In this document: piece after piece, positions 24,776-34,629 of the stretch | Layout of the letters: every line of letters begins with the position of its first letter | How positions within the stretch are numbered: position 1 is the stretch's first letter | NCBI GenBank assembly: GCA_001899255.1 | Contig: MKVX01000008.1 | Coordinates: 62,001 to 126,000 of the forward strand | Source of the DNA: Rhizobiales bacterium 62-47 | GTDB taxonomy: Bacteria; Pseudomonadota; Alphaproteobacteria; Rhizobiales; Xanthobacteraceae | Length of the DNA stretch: 64,000 bases | Direction: 5' to 3' | The notes under the pieces: generated by a model | Told to the model about the DNA's origin: nothing | What the model saw: the letters and a program-made list of their open reading frames with translations, nothing else | Databases searched by the model: none | Translations under genes and position numbers: made by a program

Positions 24776-26089
24776 TTACCCGGTGTGCGAGGCGGCAACC
24801 TTTTTTGTGTCGACAAGGGGATGAATCCGGCCCGGGACAACACGAACTTTTCCCGGCGATGCCATCCATATCGTCAGCGCACCGACAATGCTGACGCCCA
24901 TCCCGAGCAGAAAAGCAACGGCGTAGGTACCGTACATGTCGTGCAGAACGCCGGTGACCCATGGTCCCGATGCAGCGCCAGCGAGGCCCGCCAGCATCAC
25001 GGTTCCGAAAATGACGCCATAGTGCCGGCCCTCGAAAATCTCCACCACAACCGCAGCCATGATCGCGGTGACGCCGTAGCCCAGCACGCCTTGTGCCAAG
25101 ACCATGACGTAAACAAGTCCGAGGCTCGGGAAATACTCAAGGGCGAACAGCGCGGCAAAGCAAACGGCGAATCCAAGTCCGCTGATTGTCCAGATCCATT
25201 CACGGCCGACCCGATCCGACAAATAGCCGAGCACGATCTGACCAGGGATTCCGAGCAAACTTACCAATCCCAACGCCCAAACTGCGAGGTTTGAACTAAA
25301 TCCGACTTCGGTCAGATACTTGGTCTGATGCACCTGCACAGCATACCAGGCATAAAGGCCGCAGAAGAATCCAAGCGCCAGCCACCAGAAGCGCGCCGTC
25401 CGCATCGCACGCTGCAACGTCCAGTCGGTGTCGACCCAGGCCGGATCCACCACGGTGAGCCCCTTGCGCTGCGCACCGGCAACTGCGCCGTCGCCGTCCG
25501 GCAGCAATCCCATCTGCTCCGGCCGTTGCCGCACCAGCAGGTTGATCGGCACCAGTGTCACCAGCATGAGAACACCGAGCGCCGTGCTGGACGCACGCCA
25601 ACCACCCTGGGAAATCAAATACCCGGCCCACGGCAGCACGGTCACAGACCCAATGCCGACCCCCGCGAACGCGATCCCCATCGCAAGCCCGCGGCGGCGA
25701 ATGAACCAGTTCGGTAGATACAGGGATTGGCCCGTGTAGCTCAGGCAAACACTACCGCCGCCGACCATGAGACCCATCGTCAGGTACAGGTGCCACGGTT
25801 GCGTTGTGAGCGGCGCCAGCAGCAGCCCGCCCGCCATGAGAAAAACGCCGAGTTCCATCACCACCCGGGGGCCGGCCCGATCCATCAACCGGCCGATCAA
25901 CGGGCTGAAAACGGCGGAGACCAGAAACCCGAACGAAAACGCGCCGGCCGTCATGCCGCGCTCCCAGCCGAACTCGTCGACGATCGAGGGGAAGAACAGT
26001 GAAAACGAGGTGCGGGCATTGACGCCAATGCCCATCGTCACGAACGTGACGGCTACCATGACCCAGCCATAGAAGATGCGAAAGCGCAT
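24776..26089 (-). CDS. MFS transporter, OFA/monocarboxylate-like
   Basis: 437 residues, 12 predicted membrane segments. The N-terminal YGWVMVAVTFVTMGIGVNAR and FGWERGMTAGAFS plus GRLMDRAGPR after the second segment match the OFA (oxalate/formate antiporter) and monocarboxylate subfamily. The partner gene upstream encodes a GlcD-type 2-hydroxyacid dehydrogenase, so lactate or glycolate uptake is a plausible, but inferred, job. The C-terminus is cytoplasmic and Lys-rich. Confidence 0.8.
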   Translation of the reverse strand: MRFRIFYGWVMVAVTFVTMGIGVNARTSFSLFFPSIVDEFGWERGMTAGAFSFGFLVSAVFSPLIGRLMDRAGPRVVMELGVFLMAGGLLLAPLTTQPWHLYLTMGLMVGGGSVCLSYTGQSLYLPNWFIRRRGLAMGIAFAGVGIGSVTVLPWAGYLISQGGWRASSTALGVLMLVTLVPINLLVRQRPEQMGLLPDGDGAVAGAQRKGLTVVDPAWVDTDWTLQRAMRTARFWWLALGFFCGLYAWYAVQVHQTKYLTEVGFSSNLAVWALGLVSLLGIPGQIVLGYLSDRVGREWIWTISGLGFAVCFAALFALEYFPSLGLVYVMVLAQGVLGYGVTAIMAAVVVEIFEGRHYGVIFGTVMLAGLAGAASGPWVTGVLHDMYGTYAVAFLLGMGVSIVGALTIWMASPGKVRVVPGRIHPLVDTKKVAASHTG

Positions 26090-26312
26090 GCGTAACCGGC
26101 ACCTTCCCTAAGGACTCGGGCAACCCCATAAGGGAGCGAGTCGGGAAATCTCACTACAATCTTTGAGCGTACTTGTCATGTTAAGCAACCAGATACCGTT
26201 CCCGGTCCGTTAATGACATCGGATAGCGAACCGTAAAACCGCCGGAAGAGAGGCGGACAGCCATCCCGGCCAGCGTGATCGAGACGCGGCCCATGGGCGG
26301 GCCGGCGACCGA

Positions 26313-27731
26313 TCAAGCAGCAGGGACGATCTTGCCGGGGTTGAAGATATTCTGGGGATCGAGCGCCCGCTTCAGCGCGCGCATCGCGTCGAGCGCTTCG
26401 ACGCCCAATTCACCGACCAGATACTTCTGCTTGCCCTGACCGATGCCATGCTCGCCGGTGCAGGTGCCATCCATCGATTGAGCACGCTCGACCAGACGGT
26501 GCATGAAGTCGTCAGCCCGCGCCATTTCCTCCGGATCGTTGACATCGCACAGCAACGAGCAATGGAAGTTGCCATCGCCGACGTGGCCCACGATCGGCGA
26601 CAGCAGCTTGAGCCGCTCAAGGTCCGCTTCGGTCTCGACAACACAATCGGCAAGCCGCGAGATCGGCACGCAAACGTCGGTCGCCACCACGCCGGCACCG
26701 GGACGCAGACCTCGCACCGCCCAATAGGCATCATGGCGCGCCTGCCACAACCGCGTGCGATCCTCCGGGCGCGTCGTCCATTGGAACGATCCGCCGCCGC
26801 ATTCCTGCGCGATATCGCCGAAGCGACGCGTCTGTTCGGCGACCTCGACATCGTTGCCATGGAATTCCAGCAGCAGCAGCGGCGTCTCCGGCAGCGTCAG
26901 TTTCGAATAGGCGTTGCAAGCCCGCACCTGCGCCGCATTCAGCAACTCGATACGTGCCAGCGGAATGCCGGTCTGGATCGCCAGGATGGTTGCCTGGCAG
27001 GCACCTTCGACCGTCGCGAACGAGCATGACGCTGCGGCGATGGTGTCCGGAATGCCGCGCAGCTTGATGGTCAGTTCGGAAATAATGCCGAGTGTGCCTT
27101 CTGCCCCGACGAACAGGTGAGTCAGATCATAGCCGGCGGAAGACTTCTTCGCGCGCGTCCCCGTGGTGATGATTTCGCCGTCGCCACGCACGACTTTCAG
27201 CGCCAGAATATTATCACGCATCGTGCCGTAGCGGACCGCGTTGGTACCGGACGCGCGGGTCGAGGCCATACCGCCGATCGATGCGTCGGCGCCGGGATCG
27301 ATCGGAAAGAACACTCCCTGATCGCGTAAATTTTCATTCAGCGTCTTGCGTGTGATCCCGGGTTGGATGACACAATCAAGATCTTCGACGTGAACCGCCA
27401 GAACGCGATTCATATCGCGCATATCGATGCAGACGCCGCCAGCCGGTGCGTTGACCTGTCCCTCCAGCGAAGTCCCGGTGCCGAACGGAATCACCGGCAC
27501 ACCGTTGGCGGCACATATCCTGACAACATCCTGAATGTCGCTGGTCTCCTGCGCCATCACCACAGCGTCGGGCGGCTGGGCCGGCAACCATGTCATGGTA
27601 TGAGCATGCTGATCGCGGACGGCTTGCGATGTCACCAGCCGGTTGCCGAAACGGGCTGCAAGCGCTTCAATCGTGCGTGCCAATGCTTGCGGTTCGGGGT
27701 GTTTCAGATCGAATGGATTGCTTGTGCTCAC
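26313..27731 (-). CDS. FAD-binding D-2-hydroxyacid dehydrogenase (GlcD/DLD type)
   Basis: 472 residues from a GTG at 27731 with GGAGGA 6 nt upstream. The FAD_binding_4 domain (residues 50-190) has VIPFGTGTSLEGQ and DPGADASIGGM; the C-terminal FAD-oxidase_C domain has GHVGDGNFH and GEHGIGQGK. This is the set of D-lactate dehydrogenase (cytochrome) and glycolate oxidase GlcD-like enzymes, which pass electrons to the respiratory chain. GlcE and GlcF are absent, so a single-subunit D-lactate/2-hydroxyacid enzyme fits better. Same strand as the MFS gene. Confidence 0.86.
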   Translation of the reverse strand: MSTSNPFDLKHPEPQALARTIEALAARFGNRLVTSQAVRDQHAHTMTWLPAQPPDAVVMAQETSDIQDVVRICAANGVPVIPFGTGTSLEGQVNAPAGGVCIDMRDMNRVLAVHVEDLDCVIQPGITRKTLNENLRDQGVFFPIDPGADASIGGMASTRASGTNAVRYGTMRDNILALKVVRGDGEIITTGTRAKKSSAGYDLTHLFVGAEGTLGIISELTIKLRGIPDTIAAASCSFATVEGACQATILAIQTGIPLARIELLNAAQVRACNAYSKLTLPETPLLLLEFHGNDVEVAEQTRRFGDIAQECGGGSFQWTTRPEDRTRLWQARHDAYWAVRGLRPGAGVVATDVCVPISRLADCVVETEADLERLKLLSPIVGHVGDGNFHCSLLCDVNDPEEMARADDFMHRLVERAQSMDGTCTGEHGIGQGKQKYLVGELGVEALDAMRALKRALDPQNIFNPGKIVPAA

Positions 27732-27827
27732 GTGTCTTCCTCCCGGCGGTCGGACCGTGGCAAAGGATACAAATCGGGTCAAGCACTCAGCGAAGACTTC
27801 GTTGTTGCAGCGAGCGGGGGATTAGGA

Positions 27828-28400
27828 ATGACGAGCGAATTGACTGCCGGGCTGCCCCTGGAGCAGGTGCCATATCGCGCTTCCGTGATGCAGATCGAAC
27901 CGCAGTGGATCGACTACAACGGCCACCTCAACATGGCATACTACAACGTCATGTTCGACCGGGCTATCGACGAGCTCTGGCTGCGAATCGGCATCGGCCC
28001 GGACTACATGGCAGCGCGGGGCGGTTCGACCTTCACCGCCGAATGCCATGTTCGCTACCTGCGCGAAATCCACCTCGGCGAGCCGGTGCAGGTGTCGATC
28101 CTGCTGGTGGCTGCCGATGACAAACGGCTGCACACCTTCCAAGAACTGCGCCACGCGACCGAAGGTTGGCTCTCCGCTACATCGGAAAATATGTCGATCC
28201 ACATGGACATGACAGCACGTAAGACCGCGCCGTTCCCGCCGGATATTCGCGCACGCATCGCGGCGGTGGAGCAAGCCCACGCAGTCTACCCTCGCCCCGA
28301 GGGCCTCGGCAGAAATGTCGCTATGCCGGTGAAACAGCGGGCGACGTCAGACCCGGTTGCGGCCTCGGAAAATCCCGAACACCGCCGAGATCAGGAATAA
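27828..28400 (+). CDS. Hotdog-fold acyl-CoA thioesterase
   Basis: 190 residues from the ATG at 27828 (TTAGGA upstream). The 4HBT-type motif [19 protein letters not shown] near residues 28-46 carries the catalytic Asp/Asn-Gly-His region, and [20 protein letters not shown] follows. It likely hydrolyses an acyl- or aryl-CoA; the substrate is unknown. The last 54 bp overlap a DUF1328 gene on the opposite strand. It is divergent from the flavoprotein gene (about 97 bp apart). Confidence 0.82.
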   Translation: MTSELTAGLPLEQVPYRASVMQIEPQWIDYNGHLNMAYYNVMFDRAIDELWLRIGIGPDYMAARGGSTFTAECHVRYLREIHLGEPVQVSILLVAADDKRLHTFQELRHATEGWLSATSENMSIHMDMTARKTAPFPPDIRARIAAVEQAHAVYPRPEGLGRNVAMPVKQRATSDPVAASENPEHRRDQE

Positions 28401-28520
28401 TACCACGGCAATGAAAAAGACGATCTTCGCCATTTCGATCGAGGCGCCGGCAATCCCACCAAAACCAAGAACGCCGGCGATCAGCGCGACGATGAGGAAC
28501 GTTATGACCCAACCCAACAT
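28347..28520 (-). CDS. DUF1328 small membrane protein
   Basis: 57 residues with two hydrophobic helices (about residues 5-25 and 31-51) and the motif [19 protein letters not shown] that defines DUF1328 (YtjA-like) proteins; the end is FRGRNRV. ATG at 28520 with AGG 8 nt upstream. Its 3' end overlaps the last 54 bp of the thioesterase gene (convergent). Family function unknown; often stress-related in position. Confidence 0.85.
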   Translation of the reverse strand: MLGWVITFLIVALIAGVLGFGGIAGASIEMAKIVFFIAVVLFLISAVFGIFRGRNRV

Positions 28521-28769
28521 ATGACCAACCTCGGATTTCTGTACCTTGCTGGCAAATCAACCCGGGCTCGCACCGAAAGTTCCGCGCGTCCGAAGGCTCG
28601 GCGCCTTGGCAAAGTCCGTAATCAAGGCCGAAAAGACCCTTTAAATCGTCATTGAGAGCCGAAAACCCTGTGATCCAGGGAAGGCAGGCCCTATATCCGC
28701 ATCAATTCCTGCTATGAAGCCTCCCTTTTACGGCCCTGCAGTGCCATCGTGGGGATAAAGACGATTCGC

Positions 28770-31211
28770 ATGACCGAGCCGAACAAACTGATTCAACGCG
28801 ACCTTCCCGAGCACCAGCCTGTTGCCGGCGGCATTGCTGCGCGCGCGCGCGCCGCCGCGGCTCCGCGATATCTGTCGGCGCTCAATCCGGAGCAACGCGA
28901 GGCCGTCGAAACGCTGGAAGGCCCGGTGCTGGTGCTCGCCGGTGCAGGCACCGGCAAGACGCGCGTGCTGACCTCGCGCATCGCGCATATTCTCTCGACA
29001 GGCCGTGCGCGACCGCACGAAATTCTCTCCGTCACCTTCACCAACAAGGCGGCGCGCGAAATGAAGCACCGTCTCTCCGAAATGCTCGGCCAGGCCGTCG
29101 AAGGCATGCCGTGGCTCGGCACATTCCATTCGATCGGCGGACGCATCATGCGCTTCCACGCCGAACTGGTGCAGCTGAAATCCAACTTCACCGTTCTCGA
29201 CGTCGACGACCAGATCCGTTTGCTGAAGCAACTTCTGCAAGCCGAAAACATCGATGACAAGCGCTGGCCGGCGCGCATGCTGGCAGGCCTGATCGATAGC
29301 TGGAAGAATCGCGGCCTGAGCCCGTCACAGGTGCCATCGGGGGAAGCCGCCGTGTTCGGAAACGGCAGGGGCGGCAAGCTCTATGCGAGCTATCAGGAAC
29401 GGTTGAAAATCCTCAACGCCGCCGATTTCGGCGACCTGCTGCTGGAAAACATCCGGCTGTTTCGCGAGCACCCCGACGTGCTCCGGCAATATCAAAGCCG
29501 GTTCAAATATATCCTTGTCGACGAATATCAGGACACCAACGTCGCGCAGTATCTCTGGCTGCGGCTGCTGGCGCAGACGTCACCTGCCCGTCCTGCACCC
29601 GACGACACGGAGAATGCCGTCGTGCCGCTCGCCGCGCCAAAAAACATCTGCTGCGTTGGCGACGACGACCAGTCGATCTACGGCTGGCGCGGCGCGGAAG
29701 TCGATAACATCCTGCGCTTTGAGCACGACTTCCCCGGCGCCAAGGTCATTCGCCTCGAACGCAACTACCGCTCGACGGGACATATCCTCGCCGCGGCCTC
29801 GCACCTGATCGCTCATAACGAAGGCCGGCTCGGCAAGACGTTGCGTACCGAGGACGAGGACGGGGAGAAGGTCACCGTCACCGGCGCGTGGGATTCCGAA
29901 GAGGAAGCCCGCGCCATCGGCGAAGAGATCGAGCAGCTGCAGCGCGCTGGCGAGAAGCTCAATGAGATCGCCATTCTGGTGCGGGCCTCGTTCCAGATGC
30001 GCGAATTCGAAGACCGCTTCGTCACCCTCGGCCTGCCCTATCGCGTCATCGGTGGCCCGCGCTTCTATGAGCGCGCGGAAATCCGCGACGCACTGGCCTA
30101 TCTGCGCGTCATCAATTCGCCCGCCGACGATCTGGCCTTCGAGCGCATCGTCAACGTGCCGAAACGTGGGCTCGGCGACGCGACGGTGCAGATGCTGCAC
30201 GATCACGCCCGCAAGCGGCGCATTCCACTTTCGGAGGCCGCGCAGGCTGTCGTCGAGACCGACGAATTGAAACCGAAGGCGCGCGGATCGTTGCGCGGCT
30301 TGCTGGACAGCTTTGTTCGCTGGCGCGCGCAGAGCGAGACGCTGCCGCACACCGAACTGGCCGAGATCGTACTCGACGAAAGCGGCTACACCGAAATGTG
30401 GCAGAAGGACCGCTCCGCCGACGCCGCCGGACGCCTGGAAAACCTCAAGGAACTGGTGCGCTCGATGGAGGAGTTCGAGAACCTGCAAGGGTTTCTCGAA
30501 CACATCTCGCTGGTGATGGATCGCGAAGGCGGTGCTGACGAGGAAGCCGTCTCGCTGATGACCTTGCATTCGGCGAAGGGCCTCGAATTCGACAACGTTT
30601 TCTTGCCCGGCTGGGAAGAAGGCCTGTTTCCGCATCAGCGCGCGCTCGATGAGCAAGGCCGTGCCGGTCTCGAGGAAGAGCGCCGCCTCGCCCATGTCGG
30701 CATCACCCGCGCACGGCGGCGTGCCAAACTCTACTTCGCCACCAACCGTCGCATTCACGGATCATGGTCGACGACAAGCCCGTCGCGATTTCTCGACGAG
30801 TTGCCCGCACATAACGTCGAGATCACCGAGTCGAAAGGCGGTTCGGGCTGGGGCGGCAGCAGCGGCTATGGACCTTCACGCTTCGATAACCTCGACTCGT
30901 TCGGCTCGCGTTACGCCACGCCGGGCTGGCAACGTGCGCAGGCTAATCGCACGCGGGGCGGCTTCAACGAGACTGGCGCAGCCTATGGTGCAGGCAGCGC
31001 ATCACGGGGCAAACGCGCGCCGTTGACGATCGAAGGCGAGTTGATTGCCAAGTCGACCGGCACCGCATCTAATTTTTCCGTCAACGATCGCGTGTTCCAC
31101 CAGAAATTTGGCTACGGGCGCGTTGCCAGGATCGATGGCAACAAGCTCACCATTGCCTTCGACAAGGCGGGCGAGAAAAAGGTGGTCGATAGTTTCGTCG
31201 ACAGGGCCTAA
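28770..31211 (+). CDS. uvrD: UvrD/PcrA-type DNA helicase
   Basis: 813 residues from the ATG at 28770. It has a Walker A AGAGTGKT (57-64), then VDEYQDTN, VGDDDQSIYGWRGA, ERNYRST, GLEFDNVFLPG and EEERRLAHVGITRAR, all superfamily 1A helicase motifs. The end (VNDRVFHQKFGYGRVARI) is the Tudor-like domain of PcrA/UvrD. It unwinds DNA 3' to 5' in mismatch and nucleotide excision repair. A Gly/Ser/Trp-rich linker lies before the Tudor domain. Confidence 0.93.
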   Translation: MTEPNKLIQRDLPEHQPVAGGIAARARAAAAPRYLSALNPEQREAVETLEGPVLVLAGAGTGKTRVLTSRIAHILSTGRARPHEILSVTFTNKAAREMKHRLSEMLGQAVEGMPWLGTFHSIGGRIMRFHAELVQLKSNFTVLDVDDQIRLLKQLLQAENIDDKRWPARMLAGLIDSWKNRGLSPSQVPSGEAAVFGNGRGGKLYASYQERLKILNAADFGDLLLENIRLFREHPDVLRQYQSRFKYILVDEYQDTNVAQYLWLRLLAQTSPARPAPDDTENAVVPLAAPKNICCVGDDDQSIYGWRGAEVDNILRFEHDFPGAKVIRLERNYRSTGHILAAASHLIAHNEGRLGKTLRTEDEDGEKVTVTGAWDSEEEARAIGEEIEQLQRAGEKLNEIAILVRASFQMREFEDRFVTLGLPYRVIGGPRFYERAEIRDALAYLRVINSPADDLAFERIVNVPKRGLGDATVQMLHDHARKRRIPLSEAAQAVVETDELKPKARGSLRGLLDSFVRWRAQSETLPHTELAEIVLDESGYTEMWQKDRSADAAGRLENLKELVRSMEEFENLQGFLEHISLVMDREGGADEEAVSLMTLHSAKGLEFDNVFLPGWEEGLFPHQRALDEQGRAGLEEERRLAHVGITRARRRAKLYFATNRRIHGSWSTTSPSRFLDELPAHNVEITESKGGSGWGGSSGYGPSRFDNLDSFGSRYATPGWQRAQANRTRGGFNETGAAYGAGSASRGKRAPLTIEGELIAKSTGTASNFSVNDRVFHQKFGYGRVARIDGNKLTIAFDKAGEKKVVDSFVDRA

Positions 31212-31417
31212 GCGCGACGCCAATTTTGCAATCATGTCGACCTTGGTCTTATCCCATAGTTTTCGTGTCATAATCCGATGCTTTAGAAGCCTGTAATACG
31301 ATCCAATACTTTTGCCCGCTAGCTCGCCGACGATTGCGCAACGGTATCCGCGTTCCTATCTGCCGATCCTCGGCCTCCACGGCCGCCCACCTATCCCGCT
31401 TACAACTCCGATTGCCC

Positions 31418-32344
31418 ATGTCATCGATCATTTCGGTTTCCAATCTGACCAAGACCTACGCGTCAGGATTCAAGGCGTTGAACGGAATCAATCTCGACAT
31501 CCAGCGCGGCGAGATTTTCGCACTGTTAGGGCCCAACGGAGCCGGCAAAACAACCTTGATCAGTATCATTTGCGGCATCGCCAACCTGAGCGAAGGCAAG
31601 GTGCTGGTTGGCGGTCACGATATCAATGCCGACTACCGCGCAGCGCGGTCGCTGATCGGCCTGGTGCCGCAAGAGCTGCATACCGATGCTTTCGAGTCTG
31701 TTTGGGCAACAGTCAGTTTCAGTCGCGGCCTGTTCGGCAAATCGAAGAACCCGGCCCACATCGAGAAAGTCCTCAAGGATCTGTCGCTGTGGGACAAGAA
31801 AGACAACAAGATCATTACTCTGTCTGGCGGCATGAAGCGGCGCGTGATGATTGCCAAGGCGCTGTCGCACGAGCCGCAGATTCTCTTCCTCGACGAGCCG
31901 ACCGCCGGTGTCGACGTCGAATTGCGCAAGGGCATGTGGGAGGTGGTGCGGCAGCTTCGCGACACAGGCGTCACGGTGATCCTCACCACGCACTACATCG
32001 ACGAAGCCGAAGAGATGGCCGACCGTATCGGCGTCATCAACAAAGGCGAGATCATTCTGGTCGAGCAGAAGGCCAAACTGATGCAGAAGCTCGGTCGCAA
32101 GCAGCTCAAGCTGCATCTGCAAGATCGGCTGACGGCCTTGCCCGCGACGCTCGCCCCCTATCAGCTCGAACTGGCGGATAGTGGCAAGGAATTGATCTTT
32201 ACTTACGACACGCAGAGCGAACGCACCGGCATCACCACCTTGTTGAGCGACCTGCGCGATGCCGGCATCCGCTTCAGGGATCTCAGTACGACGCAAAGTT
32301 CGCTGGAAGATATCTTCGTCAATCTGGTGAGGACCGGCGCATGA
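31418..32344 (+). CDS. ABC transporter ATP-binding protein (DrrA/YadG type)
   Basis: 308 residues from the ATG at 31418. Walker A GPNGAGKT (38-45), signature LSGGMKRR, Walker [11 protein letters not shown], then a C-terminal domain of about 90 residues. Related to YadG, NodI and DrrA. The ATG of the permease overlaps its stop, so the pair forms an export system. No RBS is evident upstream, so the start is uncertain. The substrate is unknown. Confidence 0.88.
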   Translation: MSSIISVSNLTKTYASGFKALNGINLDIQRGEIFALLGPNGAGKTTLISIICGIANLSEGKVLVGGHDINADYRAARSLIGLVPQELHTDAFESVWATVSFSRGLFGKSKNPAHIEKVLKDLSLWDKKDNKIITLSGGMKRRVMIAKALSHEPQILFLDEPTAGVDVELRKGMWEVVRQLRDTGVTVILTTHYIDEAEEMADRIGVINKGEIILVEQKAKLMQKLGRKQLKLHLQDRLTALPATLAPYQLELADSGKELIFTYDTQSERTGITTLLSDLRDAGIRFRDLSTTQSSLEDIFVNLVRTGA

Positions 32345-33102
32345 ATTTTTCCGCAATCCGCGCCATCTATATGTTCGAAATGGCCCGCACCTGGCGCACG
32401 CTGCTGCAAAGCATCGTATCGCCGGTGATCTCGACCTCGCTGTATTTCATTGTCTTCGGCGCAGCCATCGGGTCGCGTATCAGCGAAATCCAGGGCGTCA
32501 GCTATGGCACCTTCATCGTGCCCGGCCTGGTCATGCTGTCGGTACTCACGCAAAGTATCTCCAACGCCTCGTTCGGCATCTATTTTCCGAAATTTGTCGG
32601 GACGATCTATGAGGTATTGTCCGCGCCAGTCTCATACGTCGAGATCGTGCTCGGCTATGTTGGCGCGGCAGCCACGAAGTCAATTATCCTGGGGCTGATC
32701 ATTCTCGCGACGGCGGGACTGTTCGTGCCGCTGCGAATCCATCACCCGTTCTGGATGCTGGCTTTCCTGATACTGACCGCCGTGACCTTCAGCCTGTTCG
32801 GATTCATCATCGGCATCTGGGCCGATAATTTCGAAAAGCTGCAGGCGATTCCATTGCTCGTGGTCACGCCACTGACGTTCCTCGGTGGCAGCTTCTATTC
32901 GGTGAACATGCTACCTTCGGGATGGCGAACTTTGACGCTATTCAACCCCGTGGTCTATCTGATCAGCGGCTTTCGCTGGAGCTTCTACGAGATCGCCGAC
33001 GTCAGCCTGGGTGTCAGCGTCGGCATCACGCTGGGATTTCTCGTCGCCTGCATTGTGACGATCTGGTGGATCTTCAAGACCGGCTATCGATTAAAGAATT
33101 AG
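32341..33102 (+). CDS. ABC-2 type permease (YadH/NodJ type)
   Basis: 253 residues with six membrane segments; the element [20 protein letters not shown] and [17 protein letters not shown] near 180-200 are typical of ABC-2 permeases of the DrrB/NodJ/YadH type. Its start overlaps the ATPase stop by 4 nt. Together they probably form an inner membrane exporter. A CGCGCGG/CCGCGCG hairpin (33113-33135) follows and may terminate both this operon and the convergent next gene. Confidence 0.88.
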   Translation: MNFSAIRAIYMFEMARTWRTLLQSIVSPVISTSLYFIVFGAAIGSRISEIQGVSYGTFIVPGLVMLSVLTQSISNASFGIYFPKFVGTIYEVLSAPVSYVEIVLGYVGAAATKSIILGLIILATAGLFVPLRIHHPFWMLAFLILTAVTFSLFGFIIGIWADNFEKLQAIPLLVVTPLTFLGGSFYSVNMLPSGWRTLTLFNPVVYLISGFRWSFYEIADVSLGVSVGITLGFLVACIVTIWWIFKTGYRLKN

Positions 33103-33148
33103 CGCAGCAAAACGCGCGGACCATCGGCCCGCGCGTACGCTCAAGCCG

Positions 33149-33481
33149 TTATCGGTAGCAGTGGAAGTGGCCGTGTCGCCAGTAACCCCGACAACGATGG
33201 CCACGACGGTAGCCGCGATCGGGGATGCCGAGCACGCCCTTGACGCCGCCAACTGCACCACCGACGCCGGCTCCGATGGCGCCGCCAACCACGCCGCCCA
33301 CCGGCCCGGCCGCACGATTGCCTTCGTAAGCACCCTGGTTTGCACCGCGTTCCATGCCACGGATAACGCCTTGCGCGTGCGCGAAATGCGGCACAGCGAT
33401 AAGGGTCAATGCCGTAGCTGCGGCAGCAAGTGTCAATCTCGCAGGCATCGCTGTCGGTAACGTCGATGTCTTGATCTTCAT
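33149..33481 (-). CDS. Secreted glycine-rich small protein
   Basis: 110 residues from the ATG at 33481 (AAGGAAAGCTG upstream). A Sec signal peptide (about 1-36, ending in HAQ) is followed by a Gly/Ala-rich stretch (VGGVVGGAIGAGVGGAVGG) of glycine-zipper type and a His/Arg/Tyr-rich C-terminus (RGYWRHGHFHCYR). Probably periplasmic or outer-membrane associated; the function is unknown. Confidence 0.75.
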   Translation of the reverse strand: MKIKTSTLPTAMPARLTLAAAATALTLIAVPHFAHAQGVIRGMERGANQGAYEGNRAAGPVGGVVGGAIGAGVGGAVGGVKGVLGIPDRGYRRGHRCRGYWRHGHFHCYR

Positions 33482-33783
33482 CAGCTTTCCTTTGCGTCCA
33501 CCGAACCGATCCGTCATGTCGGCGCTGCCCAAATAACGCGGAACTCACGAATTGGTTGCCGTCGACAACATGCAATTCGGCGCGCCCGCCACTCCAGTTA
33601 GGCACAGCTAACTCAGACCGGCCCCGCCGGAGTTCGCGCATCGATCGACCGTTCATCTGCACCGCCACACCCTCGTTAAGATTGATCGTTACGAAGGACT
33701 AGCGCCTCGTCATATTCGTATGCATATTACTTGCGGGGGACGGGCGAGCGACCTTGCGTCAAAGGTCTGGAGGCCAGAAGTCC

Positions 33784-34581
33784 ATGCGTGCGTTCCTCAT
33801 TCCGATTGCTGCTGCGGCTTTGGTGGCAAACTCCAGCATGGCGCTGGCGAAAATCGCGATCACCGTCGACAAAGATAATCAGATGATGACCGTGGCGGTT
33901 GACGGCGTCGAACGCTATAACTGGCCAGTTTCGACCGGCAATCCTTCACATGAAACGCCGAATGGCAGCTTTCGCACCTTCCGCATGGAGGAGGATCACT
34001 ACTCCAAGGAATTCGACGATGCGCCGATGCCGCATTCGATCTTTTTCACCAAGGTCGGCCATGCCATTCACGGCACCTTGTCGGAAGGCAGCCTCGGCAC
34101 GCCGGTATCCCATGGATGCGTTCGGATCTCGCGCGCCAATGCCTCAACGCTTTACGCGCTCGTCAAGAAGGACGGCGTGCTGAACACGACGGTGACGCTC
34201 ACCGGATCGTCCCGCGTGGCGCTCGCGCGCAGGGGCAACAAACCCGCGACCGCCGTCGCGCGCCGCAATGTGCTCCCGGGCGATATCGACACCGCTTATG
34301 ATGCCGCCGGCAATCCGATGGACTTGTCGCCGCAGCAGGCAGCGCCAACAAGGCGGATCGTCCCGCAGCAGATAGCGCGCGACGATGACGGGTACATCTA
34401 CCCAGCCGACGGCACCTCAAACGACCAGCGCTACCCCTCACCACGAAGCTATCGGCGCAGCTACCAGGCGCAGAGCAACAGCAGTTACGATTATTACGGC
34501 AGCCAGGCTTATCCGGCGCAGGGATACTATGCGCCGCGGCCTTACTATCAGCCGCGCGGGCTGTTCAGCAGTCAGTATTGA
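33784..34581 (+). CDS. L,D-transpeptidase (YkuD domain)
   Basis: 265 residues from the ATG at 33784 with GGAGG upstream. A signal peptide (1-22) is followed by a YkuD domain with HGTLSEGSLGTP and the catalytic SHGCVR (His96, His110, Cys112). It crosslinks peptidoglycan peptides, or links proteins to them, in the periplasm. The C-terminal 100 residues are Tyr/Gln/Ser/Pro-rich and low complexity, an added tail beyond the domain. Confidence 0.92.
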   Translation: MRAFLIPIAAAALVANSSMALAKIAITVDKDNQMMTVAVDGVERYNWPVSTGNPSHETPNGSFRTFRMEEDHYSKEFDDAPMPHSIFFTKVGHAIHGTLSEGSLGTPVSHGCVRISRANASTLYALVKKDGVLNTTVTLTGSSRVALARRGNKPATAVARRNVLPGDIDTAYDAAGNPMDLSPQQAAPTRRIVPQQIARDDDGYIYPADGTSNDQRYPSPRSYRRSYQAQSNSSYDYYGSQAYPAQGYYAPRPYYQPRGLFSSQY

Positions 34582-34601
34582 TCGGATTGACGGTCGGCTT
34601 A

Positions 34602-34620
34602 CTCCGAACTTTGTTCGGAG
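34602..34620. terminator. Convergent hairpin
   Basis: CTCCGAAC (34602-34609) pairs with GTTCGGAG (34613-34620) with a 3-nt loop in the 48-bp gap between the convergent L,D-transpeptidase and spermidine-synthase-like genes. It may serve both directions; no clear U-tract. Confidence 0.5.
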
Positions 34621-34629
34621 AGAACTGAT

